A stretch of 64,000 nt of DNA, from NCBI GenBank assembly GCA_021399435.1, contig JAJTUP010000021.1:124001-188000 (forward strand), read 5' to 3'. Source of the DNA: Diaporthe sp. PMI_573 (Eukaryota; Ascomycota; Sordariomycetes; Diaporthales; Diaporthaceae). Of the stretch, positions 13,925 to 24,205 are shown in pieces. Made by a program: the position numbers and the translations under genes. Position 1 is the first letter of the stretch; every line of letters begins with the position of its first letter. A model generated the notes under the pieces. It had not been told where the DNA came from. It saw only the letters and a list, made by a program, of their open reading frames with translations, and searched no databases.

Positions 13925-14350
13925 GATAGCTAGTGGATTAAGATAAGAGCCAAAATTAATATAGATGCTAACTCAATTAGACTAAAATACGCTTAATTAT
14001 ACTATATATATAGCCGGCTGGGCCCTAAGCCGTCAGCTATGTTCCATGCGTTTATAATTTAAGTAGAGGCCTTAGGCTAAGCAGGATTTAGAAACTTTTG
14101 CGCGGCTTCCCTAATTTCTGCCATAAAGGCCGATTATAAAGACCTAAATAAGCTAAAGAAAGCACGACAATATCTGGCCAATATACAACAAGTGGGCAAT
14201 TTAGATGCCTTTTTGTATAAGTTTAATTCCGTGCTTTTTAAAGTAGAAGCCAATTTATAGCCCTCGGAAGCTAAGATTATACTTTTAGTTGCTATTTTTA
14301 ATACTATTATAAAGAAATGGCTAGAAAGTAGGGACTGGCCGAGCTAATAC
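13925..14350 (+). pseudogene. LTR-retrotransposon gag relic
   Basis: The plus strand encodes a degraded gag. A stretch of about 70 residues has the pattern DYKDLNKLKKARQYL, then DAFLYKFNSVLF, then an EAKI/ILLVAIF helix. This matches the helical retrotrans-gag region (a spacing of K/R-rich helix, 'LDxFLxxFN', and a terminal leucine-rich helix). Several stops interrupt it. No pol follows, because a copia LTR region begins at 14.43 kb. Confidence 0.5.
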
Positions 14351-14431
14351 TCTAATTTTTATACTTTAGTACAATAAATCTCTAGTTTTTTACCAATAGT
14401 TGCCAATAACTCTCTCTTAATTAATAACCTA

Positions 14432-14820
14432 ATTATTGGTTGGGCATGTAAACGAGTAATTACTTGAAGGGTACCAAAGTGGCTTTAAATAGCTTTAATT
14501 TAATAGTGGTGTCGTGTGTTGCTTCTGGCTACCCTTGGTGGGTGCCGAAGCCCCCACCTAAGTGTTGACCAGAAGCGCTGACTAATCTAGCTGACTAACC
14601 TGTTGTGTATAGACCTTTTGGCTAATTAGGGCAGCTGTTAGAGTAACCTAGCAGGTAACTAATTGATCAGGGTCTGCCAGCTAGTGTCAGTTTGCTACAA
14701 ATCGACCGTTATTTTATTATTGCCCTATAGCAGGGTTAGCACTAGATAATCTATAGACCCTGTACCCCTAAATTTCATGCTACTAAATCTATACTAATTG
14801 TTTTCTACTTTTATACCAGT
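14432..14820 (-). repeat. Copia LTR region, inverted relative to 36290-36675
   Basis: About 370 bp match, in inverse orientation, the segment at 36290-36675. Shared landmarks are GCTTCTGGCTACCC, the 'CCCCACCTAAGTGTT' block and the CAGGGTCTGCCAGCTRGTGT block. The copy here has many more T and A differences, as expected for RIP. It directly follows the C-terminal end of a copia RNase H on the minus strand, so it is that element's 3' LTR. The exact LTR ends were not resolved. Confidence 0.55.
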
Positions 14821-14869
14821 ACTTCTAATTTCTTCAAAAATTATATTTTCCTCTATATTGTATATATTT

Positions 14870-15470
14870 AGTTATATGCCTCATTACATACTCCTATCTA
14901 CGTAGCCCTCTACCCAAATAATAATCTCGTTAGTATTAACAAGGCATTTTAAAGCCTTGTTTAACAATACCTTTGTTATAGCATCTATAGGGTTATTATC
15001 GCCGTTTATCTATTATATCTTGTTAATTTTCTACTGCTTATATGCCTAGTAAAGAAATATAATATCTATTATAAGCCTCTTCTCTTTAGTAGTTTCTAGC
15101 TTTACTAGATACTTGTAGAGTAAGTAGGAATCTATATAAATTATTAGAGGTATTCTCAGGATATCTAATTAGTCTATAATTAGCTTTATAGTTGCTAAAA
15201 GCATGATTTCCATATTAAAGCCGGTGGCTATTCTATAGATCTTAGAAGCTAGAATACTTTAAGTAACCCTCTTGTACTTTGTAGAGAACCAGTATATAAT
15301 GTTTCTTCTTAGCTTATACTATAATACTATGCCTTTAGCCTCTTTATTAATGAGAACTATTACAAAGCTGATTTAAGAGCTAAGATCTTGGTTATTAGTA
15401 AATAAAGTATTTATAAAGATTATTAATTTAGCAGTCTTTAAGTTAATAGAAACATTTTATAGGCCTTAAA
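14870..15470 (-). pseudogene. Copia reverse transcriptase/RNase H C-terminal relic
   Basis: On the minus strand, degraded frames end in a segment of the type INGDNNPIDAITK, then LNKALKCLVNTNE, then WVEGYVDR. This is the usual end of a Ty1/copia RNase H (motif WI-G-NPADAMTK ... NKAL ... N-EL-VRVEGWV). Stops are frequent. The N-terminal part of the element is missing, cut off by R1 at 15546. Confidence 0.6.
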
Positions 15471-15545
15471 AAGGGTTTTTTATTTACTATTTTAAATATT
15501 TATTTAGCTTAGTATAGTTTTCCTCATTAGGCTTTTATACTTGTT

Positions 15546-16056
15546 CTAAAGGTTGGTGGATCAAATGGGAGGTAGCAGTAGGGTGCACTGGAGGTCTTGG
15601 TGGGACGCTTGAGAATGGTTTGGACAACTTTGCATTGAATTTGAGTGGGCTTCTGTCAGCCCTCCTCACAGTCCCTCCGACATGACCTCAACCCTGGGCA
15701 CGCTGCGGTTGGCTCTGGTGCAGGAATGGAGGGGCCGGAAAATTCGGCCCTCAGACCCACCATCTTTGGCTTCAAACAGCCAGCCAACCCTAACCCTGAC
15801 AGTAACCAAACTAAATACAGATAAACTTCAGAAATCAGGCTATCTAACAAACTAGGTTACATGCTTTTTGGGTAAGAAATAAAGGGAATGCAGAGGTTCG
15901 AAGTTAGGGTCTTAAAACAGCCCAAAAAATCGGCTCACGGCCACCAAACTCATCTGCCGCCGCGCACGCCACTAGCACTAAGTCTAGGGTAACTCCTTAC
16001 GTGAAGTCTAGGGTAACTCCCTACGTGCAGCGCCTACACGAGCGTTTCCGTTTAAC
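15546..16056 (+). repeat. R1 copy 1: ~510-bp dispersed repeat
   Basis: First of five copies of an unnamed repeat. It runs from CTGAAGGTTGGTG (here CTAAAGG) to CGTTTCCGTTTAAC. It includes two tandem 24-bp units (AAGTCTAGGGTAACTCC...). All five copies share a central block near CCCTAACCCTGACAGTAACC. The 64-codon minus-strand frame at 15656-15850 is identical in copies 1-3, but this simply reflects near-identical DNA. No transposase is encoded. Its right end coincides with the switch from AT-rich DNA to the gene island. Confidence 0.75.
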
Positions 16057-17561
16057 AGAACTTTCCCAGGCTATCAAAATGTCTTCAAGCTAATTGGCCA
16101 GAATCTGTACGTTTAATTGGTCTAGACTACCATTTTGTAGAGTCCTAGCTAAACCTGAACCCTAAGCTACTTGGTTAGGAGGCTGCCCCGGCGAGGGGGG
16201 GTAAGCTGCGCAGCAGGGGGCCCCTCCTTATATAGTATATGGTACTGCCTAATTAGACTACTTCTAGGTAGACAAATAGCTCCCAGGGGCTCCGTTAGGG
16301 GCTCTCCATCTGATATTCAAGGCAATTGTGACTTAATTGGCCGGTACTGTTCCGTGCCCTACCATTGGGCAAGCAAAGGTTCAATCAATTTTCGCTAAGC
16401 CTTGCCACCCAATCAGGTTTAGACAGTATTTAATTAGACAAACGTTCAACTACACAGGATCCGCGGCTTGCCTGTTTTCAGGTTAGCCAATCAAATTTAA
16501 AATAGCACGTAATAGTTCATAGGTATCAAATCTCTAGTTCACTGTCCAGTCAAGGATCTGCTTGCAATCACGATGGAAAGGAGTCGTCTTATGTCCGCCA
16601 ATAATGGTACTACAAAGTCCAATACATCATACATACCTACAGACACAGGAGGCAGATATGGCAGCCCCCGATAGGTGTCAGGTTAAGGATGTGATGCATT
16701 TTTATTAGGTTGCTTTCACTGCCCATCAGCGACTTATAAACATTGGTTCGAGGTTGATAGCGGCGACATGAGAAGGTAAGCAATAGTCCGCCGATCTTTT
16801 ATCGCCTAGTATTGCGGCTGGCCTTTTGATAAGAAAGAAGCAAATCCTCTCTAATTTGCCATTCGCTAGCTGTCTACCCGTTTTTGCTGATACTTTTTGT
16901 CAGGATTTCATTAATTTATACGCCCTGCATTTAGCAGGGTAACTTCAACCTCTTTGCTAAGGGCAACGGTTTGTGACTTATTTCTCGTGATTTTGGTGTA
17001 TACTTGGTCGGGCCTCTGCTACAGCTGAGCTCCCACGTGCTGCGAAAGAGGAGCCACGTATTAATTAATCAAGAAATCGTCACCAGAGACCCAACTTGTT
17101 GCCCTGGCTCACGAAATGCATTAATTCGCTCGTTCCTCCAAAACATATCTGAAAAGGCTGCTCTCCAAGCGTATCCATCTGCGCTTATAGAGTCTAGTCC
17201 GGAGAACGAACTACTGAAATAGGATACGGCGCGCGCTCTGGCGGACTGCTCCGGGAAACGAGGAGGGCGGTTGAACACGAGGAATTAAACGGGAGAATAG
17301 AAGGGAGTCTAGGGAGGCACAAGCGGGAGAGCTTTGAAGATGGAATAACAATAGGCACTTACTGTGGAAGAGTAGAGAGGAAAAAAGTTGATTGATTTGA
17401 GTAAAGGATCCTTCAACCAACAATCTGCTAGCGGCCAGATCCTTGCACTCAACAGCAGTAACCATTATAAAAAGATTCAATTCTGCCATCCAGCTCTCTA
17501 GGACGGACACAAAGATCTTCCTTCGCTATCGACTATTGCGGCGCGCACATTGACTGTGCAA
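16057..17561. other. Balanced-composition stretch, no confirmed gene
   Basis: Base composition is close to that of the gene islands, but frames are short. A plus-strand stretch at about 17004-17270 has some protein character and is cut by stops. I cannot connect it to a family, and it may be the remains of a transposase or a gene. Confidence 0.4.
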
Positions 17562-18116
17562 CTAAACATCGTAGGAGTTGTGGTTTCTGTAAATGACAGA
17601 GCCACCCTCAATAGTTGAGGACACAATGCTTGAGTTTTTTGTTGCGGCTTTGGCCTTGTAAGCGGCCAGGGTATTTGCGGAATCGAAATCTTGGTTAATC
17701 ACTCCCGCCATGCCCTTCTGACAATGATTTTCCATTGTCTGCGCACAGTAGTACCAGATCGGATTCTTATCCTAGACGATAATTTGAAAAGCTGCGTTTG
17801 TCTCACCCTTGTCCACGGGAAAGAATCCACTAAAGAAGGGATGGGCGATAGATGCATCAGGAACACAAGGCTGCGCGAAGGACGACTGAGCAACGCTGTG
17901 ATTCTTCGGCAGGAAATGCCACTCAACTACATCGCCGATCTCGGCCACGACGTTGTCTGGGTCGAAGACTAGAGCGCCTCCAAGTCCAGCTAGGACGGAA
18001 TGAGTCACGCCTGTCTTAGCCGTTGTCCTTAATGGCGATGAACCAGTAGTGGTAGAGGGGCCAGCAGAGACGGCAACTATAGCACCAAAAATTGCAAAAA
18101 GTGCACGTCTGAATAT
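17562..18116 (-). pseudogene. Cupredoxin-like secreted protein gene, inactivated by RIP-type changes
   Basis: An uninterrupted family-like frame of 185 codons reads on the minus strand: a hydrophobic secretion signal (ALFAIFGAIVAVSAG), then VFDPDNVVAEIGDVVEW, KNHSVAQSSFAQPCV, FFSGFFPV, and finally NPIWYYCAQTMENHC with KGMAG. In plastocyanin-like fungal extracellular proteins the His of KNHSV, the late Cys and the final His/Met ligate copper; here these are H, C, H and M. Two lesions are visible. The natural start codon position (18114-18116) is ATA instead of ATG. Codon 17769-17771 is TAG where a polar residue such as Gln (CAG) is expected just before DKNPIWYYC. Both are G-to-A or C-to-T changes. 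If another exon supplies a start, only the internal stop would remain. Confidence 0.65.
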
Positions 18117-19080
18117 AGCGATGTCAACTGGTAAGGAGAAGCAGACTAATGTTTGCGGTAGTAGTCAAGATAGTAAAAGTGGAATGCGGTAGTACGTGCC
18201 CGATAATTATGGTAATGCTGCGAGAAAGATGTCTTGTTTAGTAGCCCCTAATTTACATTAGTACCTTATGGTGCGTGGCTGCGCTTTTATAATTATAGAT
18301 TAAGAGTAGCCTCACAGCTATATCTTGCGAAATTCCAGAAATTCCTTATTTGTATCTCTTCCAGCTCTGCGAATGTCCCAGTTCCGGTCCCGGATATCTA
18401 TATTCGGCGTTGCGGGCCAAGTTCTGGGTTTGCGCACAATGGCCAGGAATCTTTGCCTTAATTAACTAAGTTGTCCCGGATAAAGTACATACAGTATGTA
18501 CTATACTACAATACATACAGTATAGTGAAATACTGCTTGTTATTCGTTTAGAATAGTCTTTAAATGGAAGTAGCAGCCACTCGTGGTGGTTCTTTGAGCT
18601 TGATAATTGATTGGCTAAGCACCGTATAGGCGCACAAGCACGCACAGCGCTTTATCATAGTTCTTAAAATTCGACATCTGAGTGGTTAATATCCTTGGTT
18701 TTAAAACTTGGAGGCTTACTAAGTAATAGCTAGAAGCAAAATGAGCGAGTATTGTTGCAACCGAATTCTACGCGTCCTGGATAGCTGTGAATCTTGATTG
18801 GCTTTGTGATCTTGGCGAGCCGGGCTTCGATCTCAACCCGCAGGGGTAAGATATGAGGCATACTGTAATGAGCGACTACTGTGAATTACATAAAACCGCC
18901 AAGCATTGGCAGGTCCGTCTTGAGCTTTCTTGCGATGGCCAACGATGATTCCCCTGTGCCCAAGATCGAAAACTCTAAGCCCAATGAGAGTAAAAGGACT
19001 GACGAACCTGCATAAGGAAGCCTCGCCCTTGTACCAACCGGCTCTTGAGCATTCTATTATGCTCAATTGACGGTTGTTAC
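18117..19080. other. Intergenic region with a short perfect palindrome
   Basis: No gene is recognised. Positions 18484-18502 form the palindrome AGTACATACAGTATGTACT (nine-base arms around one A), and part of it (ACATACAGTAT) recurs at 18512-18522. This could be a binding site or a hairpin. Confidence 0.4.
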
Positions 19081-19745
19081 GGCTGGAATACTGGTTGCTT
19101 CGGCATTATTAGACACCATGGCCCAATCATTGATTTCCCCCCTCGCTCCAATTCCTCTTTGGTACGAGACGCCAATTGTATATAAAAACCACGTATAAAA
19201 CCTGAGAAGCCCTCATCTGCGACTAAACATCTGCTACCAGTATAATGATATGAACAACAGACGAGAAAGCTCAAAGGGCTGTTCTTGCGCGCACTGCGTG
19301 TGGGGATACCCACGCCATCCTCTCTCTGATATACCAACCCACGGACAAGCCGCACCAGGGCCTCTGGGTTCGGCCCATTCCCGGAGTCACGCTCAGCATC
19401 ATCAGCATCAGCGTGGCGAGGCAATCTCATCATCCTACCGACAACTTGCGCTCGCGCCAGTGACGCCGCCCTCAACACCGCAGTGTCAGGCATCTCAGAC
19501 ACTACAGCCATCATCAATGCATATTCCACAGCAAAAGGCTCCGGCAACACTAATATCATACTTCGTTCCGACAAGGTTGACCGAGTTCATCGATCTCCCT
19601 GCTGCAAGTACCACAGCATCAGGACCCGCCACCATGTTAAACCTGTCACCACCTGTCACAGGGGCCAACCCAAATCTGAACGCTGCGAGGGACAGATTAT
19701 CGCGTGTAGACTTTGCAATACACATAGGCATTGGTAATGATAGCT
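19081..19745. other. Overlapping long open frames on both strands, unassigned
   Basis: Two 165-codon frames run through this segment, one on each strand (19077-19574 minus and 19250-19747 plus). The plus-strand frame is rich in Ser, Pro, Gln and His. The minus frame has more even composition with Ala/Leu-rich helices. Neither carries a motif I recognise. At most one is real, and both may be fragments of a decayed gene. Confidence 0.3.
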
Positions 19746-20436
19746 AAATGTGGGTAACTAATGACTTTTTGTGAAACCTATTTTACTAAGGATTCATAAG
19801 AATAATGTTTAGTTATTAAGGTAGGTATTAAAGTGTGATGGTGCTGTGCTTTGAAACTGACTTCTTTTAGGGAGGTTGGCTTTCAGGAATTAATGAAACA
19901 GTGAGTTCCCGACTATCCGGTATCTACTGAACTCTTGTGTATATAATGGCAGTTTAAATTGATATTAGAGTACCGAAGGCAGGAGGCCATGCAAAAAGTC
20001 TTGATGAGTTTAAAAGAATCGTAAGAATTATATCTCTGGTCCCTGTACCAAAGCTAAGAGTCTGGCAGGCTTGAAAGGGTATCTAAAACGACTGACGACC
20101 TGTGGGAGTCGAATGAGAAGCTGCGGGGGAAGCTAGAATTGATGTTGGCGGAAAGGAAGCCAGGAAGAATTGAGGGTGACGTCTGAGATCTGGAGCTTTG
20201 ATGTGGTCTGGAGCCTTTTATATCGAGCTTGGGATCCCTGGGCCCCTTTCTGCGTTGTCTTTTTTAAAAGAAAAAGATAATGAAACCAGATAAATCCATT
20301 GACGACAGTGCACGTAGTATGCATGCAGATAGCAGCTGTGTGTCGTCGGCACATCTCTTAAGCCTGAGCGTGCCCTCTCGAATCCTGACCTCAACGTGCT
20401 CAAGTCTGTCCGTATGGCAAGAGGTGCCAGGCGAGG

Positions 20437-21227
20437 GTGTTCTTGATCATCCAGCACAACGATGATGAGAACAAGACCATCTACCACTCGCACCCTGATG
20501 AGGACTGGCCCAGGCTATCATGGTCGGGGAATGTGAGAGAGCCTCTGCTCAATCACCGAATCCTGGCGGCAGTCCCGCACAGAAGACCTATGACTGCACA
20601 CCGTTCAAGCTTCGCACTGCGGCAAATTTAGAAGCCCTTGGCAATGACGGCAACGATGGCGACGAGGAAGACGACAATGAGAGTCCAACGGGTGCTGGAT
20701 CCCCTAACATGACTGCTGGCAACATGATGTAGGCTCGGGCTCAGGAAGATCTCGGCCCTGCTGCTCCTCCGACACCTGTCACCGCGCCGCTTCCTCCGAG
20801 TCCCACGGTCGCACTGTCATGCCCCTAAATCGAGGAAACTCGTCTTCGTGAGAACCTGGCAGGCCAAGCAAGACGTGGTCTTGCACCGGAGCCGGGAACA
20901 CACCGCAGCAGCCTACCAGTTAGTCCGCAGCACAGCCGGGGCGGATGGCTTTACAGACCGCCCATTTGTGGCATCTCGGCCCGCGACAGCATGCATAGCC
21001 CGCGCCGTGTCTCCCAGCAACCTGTCCGGTCGACAATGTTCAAGTGTAGCTCGGGCCCACCCACGCATGGACCGGTTGAGAAGGAGGCGCCCTTAATGCT
21101 ATCGCCTTCTCGTGACAGCCTGGCTGGCCATGAAGGGCGGAGGTTCGTGTTGACTGTCGACCAGACTCAAGGTGGTCGTGGGAACAAGCGGCCCTTGGAC
21201 ACGGGAAGCAAGAGGTCAGGGCTTTGA
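20437..21227 (+). pseudogene. Unrecognised two-exon gene, Pro/Ser-rich, with two nonsense codons
   Basis: Exon 1 (to 20532) reads FLIIQHNDDENKT, then YHSHPDEDW and LSWSGN. A 50-nt intron (20533-20582; GTGAGA...GCACAG, phase 0) joins it to exon 2, which reads KTYDCTPFKL, then an acidic tract (DGDEEDDNES) and a long Pro/Ser/Arg-rich tail ending at the TGA 21225-21227. Exon 2 stays in one frame for over 200 codons except for TAG at 20730-20732 and TAA at 20826-20828. Both are explained by C-to-T change of Gln codons (CAG, CAA), the RIP signature. The start codon is uncertain and earlier exons may exist. No family is recognised. Confidence 0.5.
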
Positions 21228-21270
21228 GTCACTTCTGGGATGGCACGGGCGAGGATGACACCTAAGACTG

Positions 21271-21730
21271 AGCCAACATCGGCCTACCCAGCTTCCAGCA
21301 TCCGCCTACCCAGCTGTTTCCATACGCCCACCCAGTACTTATCTCTACTAGTAATTTACTAAGGAAAACAAGTATCCTCTTAGTCAGCAGAACAGCTACC
21401 CCACATTTTTAAAAGCTACTTCCTTGTATTTTTTACAAGGTAGCTAATTTCCTTTCTAAGCGATACTTTCTAAATACACTGCCTAGCAGGCCCAACAGGC
21501 CCAGCAGGCCCAGCAGAAATCCGGGCAGAGGGCAGAGGGCAGAGGGCAGAGGGGCTAGCAGAAGGTAAATGCAAAGTACATAATCTCAATAGAATAGCGG
21601 GGTAATCTTAGTCAGAATCCGAGATATACAATTTTTGTGGGTGTGTGTGCAGCCATTTTTTTTGTACTGGGTGGGCGTATAGAAACAGCTGGTAGGCGGA
21701 CGCTGGAAGCTGGGTAGGCCGGCGTTGGCT
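21271..21730. mobile_element. 460-bp MITE-like element with ~67-bp terminal inverted repeats
   Basis: The left arm (21271-21338) begins AGCCAACATCGGCCTACCC and ends CCCACCCAGTAC. The right arm (21664-21730) is its reverse complement with only a few mismatches. Each arm contains the submotif GCCTACCCAGC twice. The interior is non-coding and has three CAGGCCCAA/CAGGCCCAG units (about 21487-21515) and a tandem GGCAGAG array (about 21524-21552). No clear target duplication was seen. There is no transposase, so it would need one in trans. Confidence 0.65.
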
Positions 21731-22840
21731 TGGGGGGGGGCGCCCGGGACACGTGCCAATCACTCCTATATAGCAACATTGTCAACCGCCATTGCCTAAC
21801 ACATTAACGCGCATAAAACTTGTGAATGTTGAATACAAAATTGGCTTTTCAAAAGCGATTTTGCGCGATTATTTATGGGTTACACAAGTTGAAACCTCCT
21901 CTCTCATGGAACTGGGCCCTTAGGGTTCCGCGCCTATTCTTAGGCTGTGCCAAGCGCCAGTCCCAACGGACAGACAGACGTTGCGTGGAGGCTATTGGGG
22001 AATGCACGGACCACTTGTAACACGTGGGTCATAAGTGGTCCGTGCAATTGGCAGAGTCGGTAGACCAAGTCGCACTCTGTTTCATCCTATATCCCCATAG
22101 AATACGCTACAGTATTATTTTTCCTGATACTCTTATTTAATCTTAACCTTTAGTTATTGCCCCTATAAATAGAATGCCTTGTTGTTTTCCGGTGTAGCAA
22201 AACAACGACAAAGTAATTGTTGCCACGATGATGTGAGTCATACTGTGGTAGTTGGGGGTGTGTGCTTGGCACTTCGGTCAGCACCGCGAGATAAGCAGCA
22301 TCCACTTGATACGCTTTGGCCCACTCAGCAGACTCTGGGAAACACATCCTGGCATCCCTGGACAACATAGCAACACGAATCCAGTTCGCAGGATACCATA
22401 GCACTTGATGAGATGATTGGCACTGTAATCCATTTATGGTATTCGGCATTCATCACTCGTGCTATTCTCACCCGTCTCCAGTCAGTGGTTAAACCTTTGA
22501 TAACAGAATGTGTCAGGAAGATCAGTTCCCTATCTGCAGGCACGCTAGTGGGAAATACATGGACATTTTCGACAGCTAGCAGTGTTCAAGTTGTATCCTA
22601 GAAGGAGGAGCCACGATAGAAGTCCTAGGAGAGTCCTAGGAGAGTCACAGAGCTTACGCCATGGTCTAAATACTCTACTTGATACAGGAAGACCCCGGAT
22701 CATGCCCGCATCGAAAGGATATCTTGAATGGGAGGAGTCATCTAGTCAACGACCAATGCTTAGCACAGTGATGAGAAACGTTCCTGCTTATGTGTTCGGG
22801 TATGTACCCTGAGAGGGCCATAACCTAGTTCATCTCCTTG
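21731..22840. other. Intergenic or decayed sequence with a perfect inverted repeat
   Basis: A G-run follows the MITE (21732-21739). At 22003-22016 and 22033-22046 lies a perfect 14-bp inverted repeat, TGCACGGACCACTT, with a 16-bp spacer. Minus-strand frames at 22150-22543 have some protein character (for example SAEWAKAYQVDAAYLAVLTEV) but are broken, and could be retroelement remains. I cannot assign them. Confidence 0.35.
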
Positions 22841-24205
22841 CTATGAAGCGGGCACGATCATCCTCTTGAATTTCCTTCTAGTTATGTGCAACATCCACAT
22901 ATCACAATGGCATCTGCTAAGACCATCGGCTCTGTCTCTCAGACTAGCAGCTTTCTACTAGTCTTGCTCAGTCTTTAGCTGCATTAAGACTTAATCGTAT
23001 ACCCCATGAGAAAGAAGATAAAATAGTATCTTACATTCCTCCTACGAAGAACGTTCCTTGCGGGCCCCCTGCTGCTAGACCGGAGGGCAAAATGACAGCC
23101 CAGAAACTGATAGTGCATGGCAGACCATATTTAACAGACTCTCTGGTGAGACAAAATATTCGAGGGTTTTTTTGAGGACAATTATGAGAAAATATTCCCT
23201 GCGTGGGTTTCTTTATTGAAAGAGACAACATTTTCACAAAATACCACCTCATCGGACAGTGCGAGGAGAACTAGCTTCTAGCCTGATGTACCTTGACTCT
23301 AGGAGCGGCGGAGGGTTTGATTCTGCTTAATTACAGGTTTGCTCCAGTTTCGCGTCGCACTGGTCGGCGTCTTCCTGGACCCCTCGGTCGATCAACCTGT
23401 CGGATAGGCAACGGGGTGGAAGCTGGATAGCTGGAGAGTACTTTGCCAGGGCTGGGAGGTCGTCAGGCCACACCATCTGTCTCGCCGTCACGGCGGTGTT
23501 GAAGTGTGGTCCGGGGGATATGCCAGGTCCTGGAAGCCTCTCTCAGCGGCAGACCGTCAGCGATCGCCATGAGGGCGTCGTGCATCTAATTTTCATTATA
23601 GGTCTTCATGATGACAAGAACGATGTTCGAGAGAAGTTTAGTGACCAGAAAAAAATCCCTCGTAAAGATATTGAGGAGTGTTTATATGGTGGGTCCTGAC
23701 GCCCAGATCGGGGGGGGGGGCCCACACCGCAGCCAGGGACGTTACGTATGGCTGGTGTATCTCCCAGTCTAGCTTGCCCGTAATCACCCATCCTTCGATC
23801 TTTTCGTATGGATCTCTGTCTTCCCAAGCTCTTTCATAAGAGTACTGTGTTATTTATTTGGTAGATCTGTTTCTTTGTGTGCGGTCACGGAGCCTTGTTT
23901 TTGGACCATCCGGTTAGAGTTGCTAATCCACCAAAACTCTACGCGCTACCTATGAAAGCCAAAGAAACTACCAGAACATGGTGGAACTGCGAAGATGCGA
24001 ATGGGAGGCCCTTTTCCATGTTCGTGAGGGATCGAGAGCGAACCGAATTGTCAGGGGCCACATCGCGTCATACACCCGAAGTGGCCTGCGGATGGCGGAC
24101 ACGACTTGCCAGTGTCAATGGTTTGAAGTCGTCGAGAGGCGGATCAGGATTTCCGTCGAGCTTAGAGACAGCTGTCAGTTTAGATACTGACGGGAGACAC
24201 ATGAT
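22841..24205. other. Region downstream of the caspase-domain gene, no confirmed gene
   Basis: A plus-strand stretch at about 23000-23160 reads like coding sequence (KIVSYIPPTKNVPCGPP, then LIVHGRPYLTDSLV) and is then interrupted. It may be a remnant of a gene beginning near 22910 (ATGGCATCTGC). No family is recognised. A G-run occurs at 23709-23719. Confidence 0.3.

Noticed and set aside
15780..15810. Telomere-like CCCTAACCCT motif
   Set aside because: Only about one and a half units, always inside R1 copies, so it is part of the repeat and not an internal telomere tract.
15656..15850. 64-aa protein repeated identically in three R1 copies and in variant form in a fourth
   Set aside because: The copies are near-identical at DNA level, so identity of the frame is no evidence of coding. 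Copy 4 does not keep it.
16171..16398. 75-codon plus-strand frame after R1
   Set aside because: No motif, no plausible neighbours and ordinary length for chance.
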